Source of the DNA: Anaspis maculata
Lineage: Eukaryota; Arthropoda; Insecta; Coleoptera; Scraptiidae
Assembly: GCA_949128115.1 (NCBI GenBank)
Contig: OX421961.1
Coordinates: 123,569,050 to 123,633,049, forward strand
Reading direction: 5' to 3'
Length of the DNA: 64,000 bases
Shown here: piece after piece, positions 33,182 through 44,352 of the stretch
Layout: every line of letters starts with the position of its first letter
Position numbering within the stretch: the first letter of the stretch is position 1
Made by a program: the position numbers and the translations under genes
The notes under the pieces: generated by a model
What the model was told of the DNA's origin: nothing
The model's database searches: none
The model's input: only the letters and a program-made list of their open reading frames with translations

Positions 33182-35013
33182 AGGACCAACCTTGCATTTC
33201 ATTCCGATGCAAAACGCTCTTGCATGTGAGTAGTAGGTACCTACAGGTAATTTTTAAGAAGTGATGCCCCGATGGGACTCGCGACTGGCGTGCATCCTAA
33301 GAGGTCGAAGATCCAAAAAATTACCATTTTTGAAATCGTTGCTTTTTCATACTTTTTTTTGCTAGACTATATATTTTCAAGGTCGAAGAGCACAATGCGA
33401 TAAGTTTCCAGAATGTGTCATGCACCAGTGGCGTACCAGACGGCTGCGAAGGGGCCGAGGTGCGATTCTTCACAAGGTCTTGTGGTAAACCGTAACTAAC
33501 ACTGTTTTTTGACATGTTTAGTATCATTTCTGACCAAATCACATATTCTGATTTAAAAAATAAGTATAAAATTTTGATAGAGACTTGTTTAAACCGGTTT
33601 TATCAGAAAAAACATGATTTTTTTCACTCCCAAAATTGATGTTTTGTAAATTATACTTCCATCATTGTTCAATGTTATTATAACTATGAATTTGACTTAG
33701 TCAGTTGGTTTAGACTATTTCACACAAAAATATCATTTGCTAAACTTTTTTCCCATTTCCACAAAGTCACGGAGTAATTATGTTTCTTGAGAAGAATCAT
33801 GTCAAAGCTTGATGTGACGAAACGTGCTATTTCACAGATAAAAATAGGCTAGGGTCAAAATGTAGCTCTAATTTGGTACTTTATTACTTTCAAGGCATGA
33901 AAATAGTTTTATCTATCGAACAAAATCACGAACACCAAAATCGGAGCCGTATTTCAGTCATGATATCATTTTTCTTCCGACATTGCGGAATAAATTTCTG
34001 AAAAACGCGAAGTTTCGACCTATAAATTTGTCGTTTTTGAGCTCCATTCCCACTGTGGTTCAAAACACCGATGATCACAATTTTGACATAGATTGTTCAA
34101 TTGAACTATTTTATGGATGAATTTCATACACCAGAAGTTTCTATCGATGTTACAAAGTCACATGGTAGTTTTGTTCCAAAACGTGCATCATGTAGAAATT
34201 TAATTCCAAAAGCTCGCAATGTCGGAAGAAAAAGGATGTCATGACTGAAATACGACTCCGATTTTAGTTTTTACTATTTTGTTTGATAGAGAGAACTATT
34301 TCCATGCCTTGAAATGAATAAAGTAGCAAATCAACGCTACATTTTGATCCTAGCCTAATTTTTTCCGTGAAATAGCACGTTTCGTCACATCAAGCTTTGA
34401 CATGATACATCTCAAGAAACAAATTCATTCTGTGACTTTTTGTGAACGGGAAAAAAGTTCAGCAAATGATATTTTGGTGTTAAATAGCCCAAACTAACTG
34501 TGTAAGTCAAAATTATAGTTATAATAACATTGGACAGTGATGGAAGCAGTATTACAAAACATCAATTTTGAGGGTGAAAAAATCATGTTTTTTCTGATGA
34601 AACCGGTTTAAACACGTCTCTATCAAAATTTCATACTTATTTTTGCAGACAGAATGTTCGATTTGGTCAGAAATGATACCAAACATGTCAAAAAAAGTGT
34701 TAGCTACGGATTACCATAAGTCTTGTGAAAAATCACACCTCGGCCTCTTCACAGCCGTCTGGTACGCCACTGGTGCATGACACTTCCTGGAAACTTCTTG
34801 CATTGTGTTCCTCGACCTTGGAAATATGTAGTGCAGCGGAAAAAGTATGAAAAAAGCAACGATTTCAAAATGATAATTTTTTGGACCTTCGACCTCTTAG
34901 GAAGCACGCCAGTCGCGGGTCCCATCGGGGCACCACTTCTTAAAAATTACCTCTTGGTACCTACTACTCACGTGCAAAAGCGTTTTGCATCGGGATGAAA
35001 TGCAAGGTTGGCT
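33182..35013. mobile_element. Foldback element, about 1.83 kb
   Basis: ACCAACCTTGCATTTCATTC at 33184 pairs with GGATGAAATGCAAGGTTGG-type sequence ending near 35010. Arms of about 810 bases pair with modest divergence around a centre near 34098; the loop is about 200 bases. Frames in the arms mirror each other and carry no domain. It sits inside the outer inverted repeat 31608-35342. Confidence 0.8.
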
Positions 35014-35094
35014 CCCCAACGTCCGTACTACATAGAAATTTTTCGTTCGAAGGACAATAAATTTGGAGATTTTGGCGCTAGGACACAAAATATA

Positions 35095-35342
35095 GGGTCC
35101 GCAACATTCATAAGTCTTTTTTTGGTATTTTCATGTCCGAATTGTGCAGAAATTTCTTTTTGTCTGTGAAGAGGCGACTTTTATCAGTGTTTGAACATTT
35201 TTCAGCCGCCATCTTGGAAAAGAAGCCAAAAGTCACACCCTAAGGGATGGAATTCCAGATGCTGCGAACCAAATCGTTCAAATGGTCTTAGACAACAACT
35301 GTACGAAGTGGCTTGCTTTCATACTTGATTGCCACTTTTTTT
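35095..35342. repeat. Outer inverted-repeat arm, right
   Basis: Reverse complement of 31608-31832, including CGCCATCTTGGAAA and AAGTGGCTTGCTTTCATACT. Arm divergence is clearly greater than in the 63.3-kb palindrome, so this pair is older. Confidence 0.75.
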
Positions 35343-35889
35343 CACGTACCGCTCGTACTAGACTAAATTGTTGGAATCTAGAATAAATAGGTGAAAAGAT
35401 TTTACAAATTATCCATTACTAAGCGCACTTCTGATTTTAGAAAGTATGGCTGTGGCAAAAACTGTGACCTATGACGATCGGAAAATGGGAAAATTCAGTG
35501 ACCAAGGAGTTTCCAAGTTGACCACAATATTACCTCAAATCCTGCTAATAAGAAGAGATTTCAGGACTTCTAAGCAATGTGTCTTGACGCCATTGACTGG
35601 AAATTCAAGATTGTTTATTCAACTAATGTGGAGCGAAAAATGAAAACTATTGTCAATTCAAACATCCAAGCTTGTGAAAGCAATGGAGAAAGCATAGCTA
35701 GAGATGCAGAGGGCTAAATGAGCGTGAAAGTTTGGTTGGAGTGGTTGAATATTTTTCTGAGGAAAAAAATGAGGGATTCATGGTTTTCTTCAAATTCTGG
35801 GCTCATGGAAGGAAGAAGCATCACAGGAAGTATCCCAAAGTGCCAAGATATGGAGAAGAGGAAAGAAGAAATACACTGAGAAAAGTTTC
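35343..35889. other. Spacer before the Gypsy pol
   Basis: No gene was recognised. Part of it (about 35760-35870) resembles 31430-31510 in direct orientation, so it may be the far flank of a larger repeat unit that contains the nested inverted repeats. Confidence 0.4.
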
Positions 35890-38245
35890 ACAGCACTGGG
35901 TTACGACAGAAATTTATTTACTTAGTTATAATGGTACAATAATTTCTATTGTTAGATTCATAACAATGAATTTGAATTTTGAAAATAGAATCTCATTCAT
36001 CAAAATCTATGTGATCAAACCGGGAGGCCCACCATTACTAGGTAGAGTTTTTTAAAAATTATAAATTGTCTCTAAATGAGATAAATTCCTTGAAGAAAAC
36101 TGAATTTTCAGAAGAAGGAGAAGAGAAGAAATTGATTGAAAAATATAACGAGTTATTTCGAGTTATAGGTTTAGGCACATTGAATAAAACAAAATTTTCT
36201 TCAAATTTAAAAATGAGTGGACAACTCCAGAATTTCGCAGACCAGGACCTTTACCGTATTCCATGCGAGATGAAGTAAAAGCTGAACGAAATCGTTTACT
36301 AGATTTGAAAATTCTGACATCAGCGAGTGGGCAGCACCCGTTGTGCCAATTTTGAAAAAAGATGGCTCAGTAGGAATATGCAATGATTGCAAAGTCGCGA
36401 TCAATTCAATTTTGGAAGTGGAACGATATCTCTTGCCAAGAATGGAGGATCTTTTTTTAAAGTTACAAGGTGGTACAATTTTTACTAAACTTGATCTTTC
36501 ACAGGCCGATCAACAAACAAAAGTTCTACTCATAAAGAACTGTTTTGATACTCAAGGCTTCCGTATGGAGTGTCGGCAGCGCCTGGAAAGTTTAAAAGAA
36601 TAATTGAAGCGTTATTGCAGGATTTTCCAGGTTGTGTAAGTTTCTTGGATGATGTGTTCGTCAGAGGCGAGGATTTTCAAATTCAAAGCTATTTGAAGCC
36701 ATTTAAAAACGTTATAAAAAGTATTGGAAAAGTTGCATGGTTCAGGCTTGGATTGGCTGTGAATAGATGTACTTCATTTGATAGGGAAATTGAGTACTTA
36801 GGTTTCAAAATGAATGAATTTGATTTGTCTACGTGTGAACCCATTATCAAATCAGTGAGGGATGCACCTGTTCGAACTAATGTAACGCGATTTAAATCTT
36901 TTTCAGGACTTGTCAGCTATTATGGTAAATTTATAAAAAATATTTCAAAAATTCTTTTTCTGTTTTATCCAGTTGTTGAAAAAAACGTCGAGTTTGTTAG
37001 GTCAAAGGAACGCCAAAATGCATTAAAATCAAAGAGTTATTGATTTCACCTCCAATTCTAGTACCTACATTTTCATTCATGTACATTCATGGTTATAAAA
37101 AAGCACCCATCAACAATTGGACATGGCCAAAATGACCATGGGAACGTATCCATGTAGACTATCTAGGTCCATTCCACAAGAAATAGGTCTTGGTAATCGT
37201 AGATGCTCACAGCAAGTGGCTGGAAGTTTTTCCCACAATAAAAATTACATCGGCCGCGACTGTTCAAACTTTGAGATTTACTTGTGCAAAATTCGGTTTA
37301 CCTAGAAAACTGGTGATGAGTGAAAATGGAACTGCTTTCAGATCTGTAGAATTTAAAAGTTTTTTGAATCAATGGCATTGAACTTTGCACGACCGCACCT
37401 TATACACCATCCTCGTATGGAGCCGCAGAAAATGAGGTAAAACAAGTAAAATTGTCACTCATTTTTTTTGGGCTAAACGTAATGTAGACGTAAATTTTGT
37501 TCATGATCAATTTTTATTTGTGTATCGTAATACCTAACGTTCAACAACTCAAATAACACCTTATTTTCTCATATTTGGAAGAAATCTTCGCACTCACTTT
37601 GATTTACTACGACCGACAGAAATAATTAATTCGACTGCCATTTTGACAAAAAATATAGTGAAAAATAAAAATTGTCAAAAAAAGTGTTTCAAAGAGAATA
37701 GAAAGATAGATCTCAATGTAGGGGCGGAAGTGTTGGAATGAGACGTTCTAGAGTTGAATAATAAAAGGTTTATTGAAAGCATTCTTAAAGAAAGGATTTG
37801 AAACGAAATGTTCCATTGTGGGATTCCAGAACTATAGATATGTTTATGTTGAGACATGTTGATCAACTTGAAAAATTCAAGTCAGAATACTTTAGAGGTA
37901 TGCCTGAAGTGCCAACACTGGGTGCCCCAAGATGATTTTTCCGATACTCCTCATTTGACAGAAGATACTAGGTATCGCTGTTGACGACAATAGCAACGTG
38001 AATAACGTTATTAATATTGACACTTCAAGTAGACCAAAACGAAATATAATACAGCCTGACTGATAGATTAAAATATTATTAGGTAATATTTATTCATGTT
38101 GAATAATTGATTAAAGTTGTAAATAGGACTGTTCTTCAATTGACAACTGGATTTGACTGTACAGTCTTGTAAATAATATATGAATTGTAAATAGTGGATA
38201 TTTGGTTACTCCTGGTAGTCCTGGTGTTTTAGTAAGGGGGGAGTA
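35890..38245 (+). pseudogene. Broken Gypsy pol with polypurine tract
   Basis: In order on the plus strand: a protease tail (KIYVIKPGGPPLLG, about 36003-36045), reverse transcriptase (GGTIFTKLDLSQA, about 36471), and a second transcriptase block (CVSFLDDVFV, about 36636-36665, with the catalytic DD). Integrase follows (VIVDAHSKWLEVFPT, about 37193-37240, and MSENGTAFRSVEF, about 37315-37355), then a C-terminal tail (VYRNT, FGRNLRTHFDLLRPTE, about 37520-37620). Part of the transcriptase between the first and second blocks is deleted, frames change repeatedly, and the Asp normally before NGT in the integrase is Glu. The element is dead. A purine tract, AAGGGGGGAG at 38234-38243, marks the 3' end before the LTR. 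Gag and the 5' LTR are missing. Confidence 0.82.
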
Positions 38246-38300
38246 TGTAATGTATCGGAATTGTTATCATACTGAGTTTTCAAAGGCTATACCGATAACT
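38246..38300 (+). mobile_element. Start of the Gypsy 3' LTR
   Basis: TGTAATGTATCGG begins immediately after the polypurine tract, where a 3' LTR must start. The LTR cannot be followed with confidence beyond about 38300; a related LTR-like start (TGATACGTATTCC) occurs at 38558. Confidence 0.5.
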
Positions 38301-38557
38301 GCCGGTTTTGCATGTTCAACTGGAAAAGTCTCGGGAAATAAGAAAAAGAAATTATTGAAGGATGTTCAAGAATCGGTGAAAAAAAACGGTGGAAATCTGT
38401 TCACAGGATGAAATTTCACAGCTCATCTAGGTGGGAAAACTCGAAAGCCATTGGTCCGATTCAAAGAAGCTCCCACTCAAAAATTATTTCTATCTTTTCT
38501 CCAACTATGGCTCGCGGCAAGTCTGCACCTAAAATGGATATTTATTAATATTAGTAA

Positions 38558-38972
38558 TGATACGTATTCCGTGTTTAGGTTCGTTTATAATTGAGACGAT
38601 CGTTTTGAAACACCACTGTTTATTACTGCGTAATACTATAACATACACGTCAACAATTATTAGCACTTGGGTTATCGCTGATACTACTCGCTCTTATTAA
38701 TCTGAATTGAATGGTCCGTAGGCCGGGGATCGGTGCTTTATATAGCTCCGACTATTATTGTTCTGGGATCTTTCACTGGTCCTCCAGGAAATTCCACCAT
38801 GACCCGGCGGCATACGGTTTCGAGGCGACTCTCCAAAAACCCTACTTCTTTCGCGTGCATTCTGCGTGCTCCAGAACAGCGGCACCTCCGCCGATTAAGC
38901 TAATTTTTCTTACTTGAATTTTGGAGCCTCCGATGTTATTTCGATGGCCAAACCATCGCGTATGTTCTCGTA
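38558..38972 (+). mobile_element. LTR-like segment at the outer edge of the palindrome
   Basis: It begins TGATACGTATTCC and ends TTCTCGTAACA, near-complementary ends as expected of an LTR. It holds a TATA-box-like TTTATATAGC at about 38739-38748. Copies of its inner part recur at 42531-42600 (same strand), 42752-42812 (inverted), 43434-43496 (inverted) and 46325-46662 (inverted). No clear target-site duplication is visible. Confidence 0.6.
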
Positions 38973-39610
38973 ACACTGAGATCTAGTGTCAGCAGTCTAG
39001 AAAGACCGCGTGTGCTTCAGAATACCGAAAGTCGAAGTTTACTCTGCATTTTTTTCAATTCACGGAATGAGTTTTATTTTGAAAAAAAAAATCACCGCCT
39101 GGAACGGTAACTGTGTCCTATTTGAACATGGGCATACACGCAACATGGGCGTACAATGCAATCTACTTTCGAAATCAGCTGGATTTTTCAAAAAAAAAGT
39201 CGAACCCTCAGCAAAAGAGAACGTCTCAGTTGAGTCATGCACCAAATGCGGGTCGTCCTGGTGAAACCCCGAGTGAGCGGCCGTCTCGAGTGGTAACAGC
39301 CAGGAGGAAATTGGAAAAATCGTAGCGCCCGACTGGGAAACTATGAAAAACTTGAACTGCAGACTTAATTTGATCGTTTGGTTGTGTTGCTTCTTGCCGG
39401 GTATTTATAAATGTCTGTGGTCGAAGTAGGCACGGATCAATAAGCATAGCTCCCAGAATGAGTACGCCGTAATAAAAAGTGTGTCATTTTCACTCAGCAT
39501 TTTGATTAAATAGGAAGCTAGTGTGTGACAAATTGGTTGTTTTTGCACGACTTTCTCAGCAGCGAGTCAAAAGTTTTAAAGTAAATATGAGATTATTTCG
39601 ACGAAATGTT

Positions 39611-40958
39611 TCAATCATTTTCACTGCCTGAATTAAATTGCAAAACAACAATGAAGTGCGTGGCTGTGGCTCCAAAAATTGTCGCAAGCATGCATCTCTC
39701 CGCTTCAAAGAATCTGGCCGCAGTGAATTTGGCCCCGTATTTCTCAGCTTGCCTGGCCAGAATCAGCAATTCATTTCTTTGTTTCGAATCATCGCCCAGG
39801 CTTTGTTGCAACTTATAACATATGAGCCCTGTTTTCTCACTTTCAACTTTCGCAGCGTCACACGCCAACAGCGTACTGGCCGTTAATAGCTGTAACAAAT
39901 ATTCAAACATAACACGAGAAAAACAATACAGGGTGAACCCGAGAGGTCTGATCAAAAAAGTATTACGATAAAAGAGTTTGTTCGGAGTTTATGAGTTGAC
40001 CTGGCCTGGCTTCATGAAAGATTCTAGATACCGTGGTATAGTTTCGATCTTTCGGAATCACCTTGTATAGGTGGAAACAGAATGAAGAAAACGAAAAACT
40101 CACTAATGTAAAAATGGCTAGAGACAAATTGAACACGAGAGTGTGTATCCTCATCTCCAGGAACAAAGAAATCTTCCAGCGGGTGATCAGGAAGTTGAGG
40201 CAGTTCAAAATTTGGAGAGCACTCCTGCAAATGATGAAAACGAAGGGCCAGCCAAATATCGAATTGAATAAATGTGCACTTTCGTGAAGGCACATGGATA
40301 AGCGTCCGACTTTTCGAACGTTGGATGTGCCTTGCTTCCCTGCAAATCTGAGAAGACTGTTCAAGTCTTCGTATCTGGTCTTGAATGCGAGAGCTAGATT
40401 ATAGATCAAAATGTATATGACCATGGCATAATAATCCAAAATGATAGTTGACAAATATGACTGGACTACTACCGTTCCAATTGCGCATGTCCATATGTAT
40501 AACATGTACATCATCATAATAAAGAAACACACGTTGCAGATGAAAAATTGACTCAGTGGGTTAATCAATAAGTTTTGTTGTTCGTTGCCGATGTTGTCGA
40601 ACGCCTTGTCTAGGAACTGGAAGTTTCTGATCAATCTCGTCCAGTTCTTCTGATTGTAGAACGCTGAACCAATGATCATGGTCGATGCTAGCGAGACCAA
40701 AAAGATTTCGTTGGACATGTCCAAAAACATGCCTGTTCCAGAGTATATCGAGCGAAAAGCTCCCATCCTTACTGAAAGCGAATATATCGTACCCAATAAA
40801 AGTAGACATGCCACTGACAAGCCATAGATTCTGAAAAGAATAGGATGACGGACAGCGGTTTTTTCGAAGTCTTGTGATGGCGTGATGGCGAGAAACGATG
40901 CGAAATTGTAAATTGCCTCGACAAAGCCTATGTCGCGTCGTGAAAGTTTCAAGTTCAT
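39611..40958 (-). CDS. Gustatory receptor-type seven-transmembrane protein, copy A (intact)
   Basis: Two exons: 40958-40104 (285 codons) and 39889-39611 (92 codons plus stop), joined in phase 0 across a 214-base intron with GTGAGT and a TTTGTTACAG acceptor. The 377-residue product has the usual length and layout of insect gustatory receptors, odorant- or tastant-gated cation channels of the sensory neuron membrane. Hydrophobic segments lie near 40-63, 84-101, 137-160, 171-193, 232-257, 274-296 and 352-370. The C-terminal signature TYhhhhhQF appears as THFIVVLQF (362-370), with His for Tyr. The loop before TM7 holds the conserved, charged intracellular helix region. I chose the ATG at 40958 because both copies share it and it follows a divergent upstream region. 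The intron holds an ACAGGGTGAACC word like the ends of local foldbacks. Ligand unknown. Confidence 0.85.
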
Positions 40959-41145
40959 TGTGGGACTGGTACTGATGTTATCTTCAAGCTATTAATGACG
41001 AATAATATCTACTCGTAAATATTATGATTGTATCAGCAATATAATCAATAACTGCCTAAACCCCTACCACTGCCTGGCCCGGTGTTTTTCTCGCAGACTT
41101 CTCTGGTGGCGTGCCACAGCAACTAGGGACACGAAAAAAAAAAAC

Positions 41146-41555
41146 GTGAGTGCGTGACCATAGTCACCCTCGGAAGAAGTGAAACTTCTATGCACGCCTG
41201 CTAGGCCCGGCCCTGAATATACCTCCCTATCCCTATAATAAATCACACCCGCTCGAATCCATTCAAGCCGAGTCGAGAGCCATTCTTGTCGGGCCAACAG
41301 TACGACAACACGAAGAGCAGTCCAGTGTCGGCGATTAGTAAAAAATAGAACCGAACGCGGCGAACGCTGCAACAGCTTATTCTTTCATTTCCTGGGACGA
41401 CGCTGGTCACCCCAAGGTCAGACAAGACAACGTCTGTCCCCCAAGACGCGTTCGTTATAACCACTGATGCTATGAAGCAATTTCACTCCCATGTGTGGTT
41501 CTGCGTTAGTGGTGTGTTGTGATCTAGGCGCGAGAATAGAAGTTTCACTTCAAAA
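41146..41555. repeat. Block present only in the left palindrome arm
   Basis: The right arm runs directly from its poly-T/GTG stretch at about 44165-44180 into the sequence matching 41556. This block of about 400 bases begins shortly after a poly-A run. Near its edges it holds AGAAGTGAAACTTCTA (about 41173) and TAGAAGTTTCACTTC (about 41536), which are inverted copies. It lies upstream of receptor copy A, so it could alter its promoter. Confidence 0.65.
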
Positions 41556-41588
41556 ACGACCGGAAAGTAAAACGCACGTCTCTTGCAA

Positions 41589-41742
41589 AAGTGAAGCCGA
41601 AAATGATGAAGAACGTTTGCAATTTGTTGCACTGACACAGTCTGCCAAAAATTGGATAATGTATGCGAGGTCATCCAATTTTTGACAGACTGTGTAGGTT
41701 TCACCAAATGGTGAACAGTCTTGAGCATTTTCGGCTTCACTT
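41589..41742. other. Long hairpin, left copy
   Basis: The outer stem AAGTGAAGCCGAAAATG pairs perfectly with CATTTTCGGCTTCACTT. The inner stem ACACAGTCTGCCAAAAATTG pairs with CAATTTTTGACAGACTGTGT with one mismatch, around a loop of about 20 bases. A less paired section separates the two stems. It lies about 630 bases upstream of receptor copy A and has a counterpart in the other arm at 43979-44132. It could be a tiny foldback element or a small-RNA precursor. Confidence 0.7.
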
Positions 41743-41991
41743 CACGCGACATTTGGGTCAAACTCCCAAAAATCTGCGTGTCCACTGAAGTATGTGGTCC
41801 ACTGCCGTTCACTTGTCAACGGCTGCATACAGTTTACTTTTTCTGGTCTAATTTCAGGAAGTTGTTAAAGGGATGAAAAGAAACAAATCACCGATTTAGG
41901 ATGCAAAACGGAATATCGAAAAGTGGTTCGAAAAACTCAACGAAAAGAAGGCGGCGACGTTGAAATTTTCCAAATGAAGTGAGATTGAACT

Positions 41992-42290
41992 TGCTGGAAG
42001 TGACTGAAATTTTGAGCTTGTTAAATTCGGTTTTGTTCACTCTCACGCGGATTCGTACTCAGGGACTTTTTTCTGGTTCTGTTTACCAATCCAATACCCA
42101 TTCTAACAGGTACTCATCACTATTAGTTGTTGATTATTATTGTCCACTTTGAATAATTATGTCTCTGGGAATAATGAAATAAATGAACAATACTGGTATC
42201 ATCAACATCGATTAATAACGGAGTTATTTGTTTATATGAATACAAAAAGTATTTGCTTTTACTCCAACTTTTACTTAAAGAAATTCGCTT
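41992..42290. repeat. Second block present only in the left arm
   Basis: In the right arm AGAAGTTGCT joins directly to GTTCAACCTCACTTC (about 43715-43738). In the left arm these phrases are about 300 bases apart. The block is AT-rich with no inverted ends that I can see, so it could be an insertion on the left or a deletion on the right. Confidence 0.65.
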
Positions 42291-42578
42291 AGCAACTTCT
42301 AGTAAAAGGTGGACTAAAAGCAATAATGTTCCTTTATCTACTCCAATTAAATAATACCAACAGCAACATTAGACTTGCGACTTGCGATTCTTATAAATTA
42401 ATGTTGAAAATAGCTCAATAGTATGGTCACGCCCCGGTGAGCTATTTTCATAACTCACTGAAGGCAAACATCCTCACACCATAACAGATAAGCACGTGAT
42501 TTTTGTCAGGCACCAGATCAAATATACTGTTACGTATTTCTCGTACGGGTTCGAATATAGTTGAGACGATCGTTTTAA

Positions 42579-42805
42579 AACACACACTGTTCATTACTGC
42601 GTACAGACCCGGTCAGATCAAGTCGGACAAATCAGTTCTTTGGTTCGAAAACAATTTGGACATGATGAAGCCGTGTAACATTGCATGGGGTCGGCACCAT
42701 CGTTCGGTAACGAGCGGATAGAAGCGAAGTACCTGCGATATATTTCCAAGTAGATAATTGTTGGCGTGTATTTATTGTAGTACGCAGTAAAGAACAGTGT
42801 GTGTT
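42579..42805. mobile_element. 227-bp inverted-repeat insertion flanked by TTAA
   Basis: The ends AACACACACTGTTCATTACT and its mirror (AGTAAAGAACAGTGTGTGTT) form 25-base terminal inverted repeats with one mismatch. TTAA lies on both sides (42575-42578 and 42806-42809). The right arm shows one TTAA at 43443-43446 at the same point. This fits a piggyBac-type non-autonomous element. A caution: the terminal sequence also occurs inside the LTR-like segments at 38605 and 46620, so a deletion in the right arm is an alternative. Confidence 0.55.
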
Positions 42806-43978
42806 TTAAGAGTCCTCTGTACGCTCGAAGCAGCTCCGACTAAAAGGCCTCTAAATCGAAGGCGGTGATTTTTTTTCAACTGGTATTTGGTGATTACACT
42901 TCATATCTCCATTAAAACATGTGAGAGGGAAAAAATCCGAGGAAAACCGATCACAGCCGAAGATAGTGAAATTACACGGGCGCCATCCTAGGGCCTTTAT
43001 TTGACTTGAAAGAAAACTCCTTTTTCCAAGGAGGACTCTCTACAGTATTCTGCACCATCGTACCGGATGGTTTTTCTATAAAATATCTGGAGCCAAAGTC
43101 ATTTGGCTGTGAAAATTATCAAAATAATACTCAAAAATTTGGAGTTTCATATCTTCAACTGAAATTTTTTTACTGAAAAACCACCCGATACGATTGTGCA
43201 AAATACTGTTGAGAGTCTACCCTAAGAAAAGGATTCTTGTTCCAAGTCAAATAAAGGCCCTAGGGTGGCGCGCGTAAGATTTGACTATCTTTGGCTGTGA
43301 TCGGTTTTTCTTGGATTTTTCTCCGTTGACATGTTAAAATAGAGATATGAAGTGAAATCTCCAAATGCCAGTTCAAAAAAAAATCACCGGCTTCGATTTA
43401 GAGGCATTTTAGTTGGAGCCACTCTGAGCGTACAGAGGACTCTTAAAACGATCGTCTCAATTATATCCGAACCTGTACGAGGAATACGTAACAGTATATT
43501 TGATCTGGTGCCTGACAAAAATCACGTGCTTATCTGTTATGGTGTGAGGGTGTTTGCCTTTAGTGAGTTATGAAATAACTCACCGGGGCGTGACCATACT
43601 ATTGAGCTATTTTCAACATTAATTTATAAGAATCGCAAGTCTAATGTTGATGTTGGTATTATTTAATTGGAGTAGATAAAGGAACATTATTGCTTTTAGT
43701 CCACCTTTTACTAGAAGTTGCTGTTCAACCTCACTTCATTTGGAAAATTTCAACGTCGCCGCCTTCTTTTCGTTGAGTTTTTTGAACCACTTTTCGATAT
43801 TCCGTTTTGCATCTTGAATCGGTGATTTATTTCTTTTCATCCCTTTAACAACTTCCTGAAATTAGACCAGAAAAAGTAAACTGTATGTATCATTGCAGCC
43901 AATGACAAGTGAATGGCAGTGGACCACATACTTCAGTGGACACGCAGATCTTTGGGAGTTTGACCCAAATGTCGCGTG

Positions 43979-44132
43979 AAGTAAAGCCGAAAATGCTCAA
44001 GACTGTTCACCATTTGGTGAAACCTACACAGTCTGTCAAAAATTGGATGACCTTGCATACATTATCCAATTTTTGGCAGACTGTGTCAGTGCAACAAATT
44101 GCAAACGTTCTTCATCATTTTCGGCTCCACTT
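43979..44132. other. Long hairpin, right copy
   Basis: Counterpart of 41589-41742 in inverted orientation: AAGTAAAGCCGAAAATG against CATTTTCGGCTCCACTT outside, and ACACAGTCTGTCAAAAATTG against CAATTTTTGGCAGACTGTGT inside. Base changes in the two copies mostly keep the pairing. Confidence 0.7.
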
Positions 44133-44352
44133 TTGCAAGAGACGTGCATTTTACTTTCCGGTCGTTTTTTTTTTTTTCGTGTCCCCAGTTGCTGTGAAAC
44201 GCCACCAGAGAAGTCTGCGAGAAAAACACCGGGCCAGGCAGGGGTAGGGGTCTAGGCAGTTATTGATTATATTGCTGATACAATCATAATATTTACGAGT
44301 AGATATTATTCGTCATTTATAGCTTGAAGATAACATCAGTACCAGTCCCACA

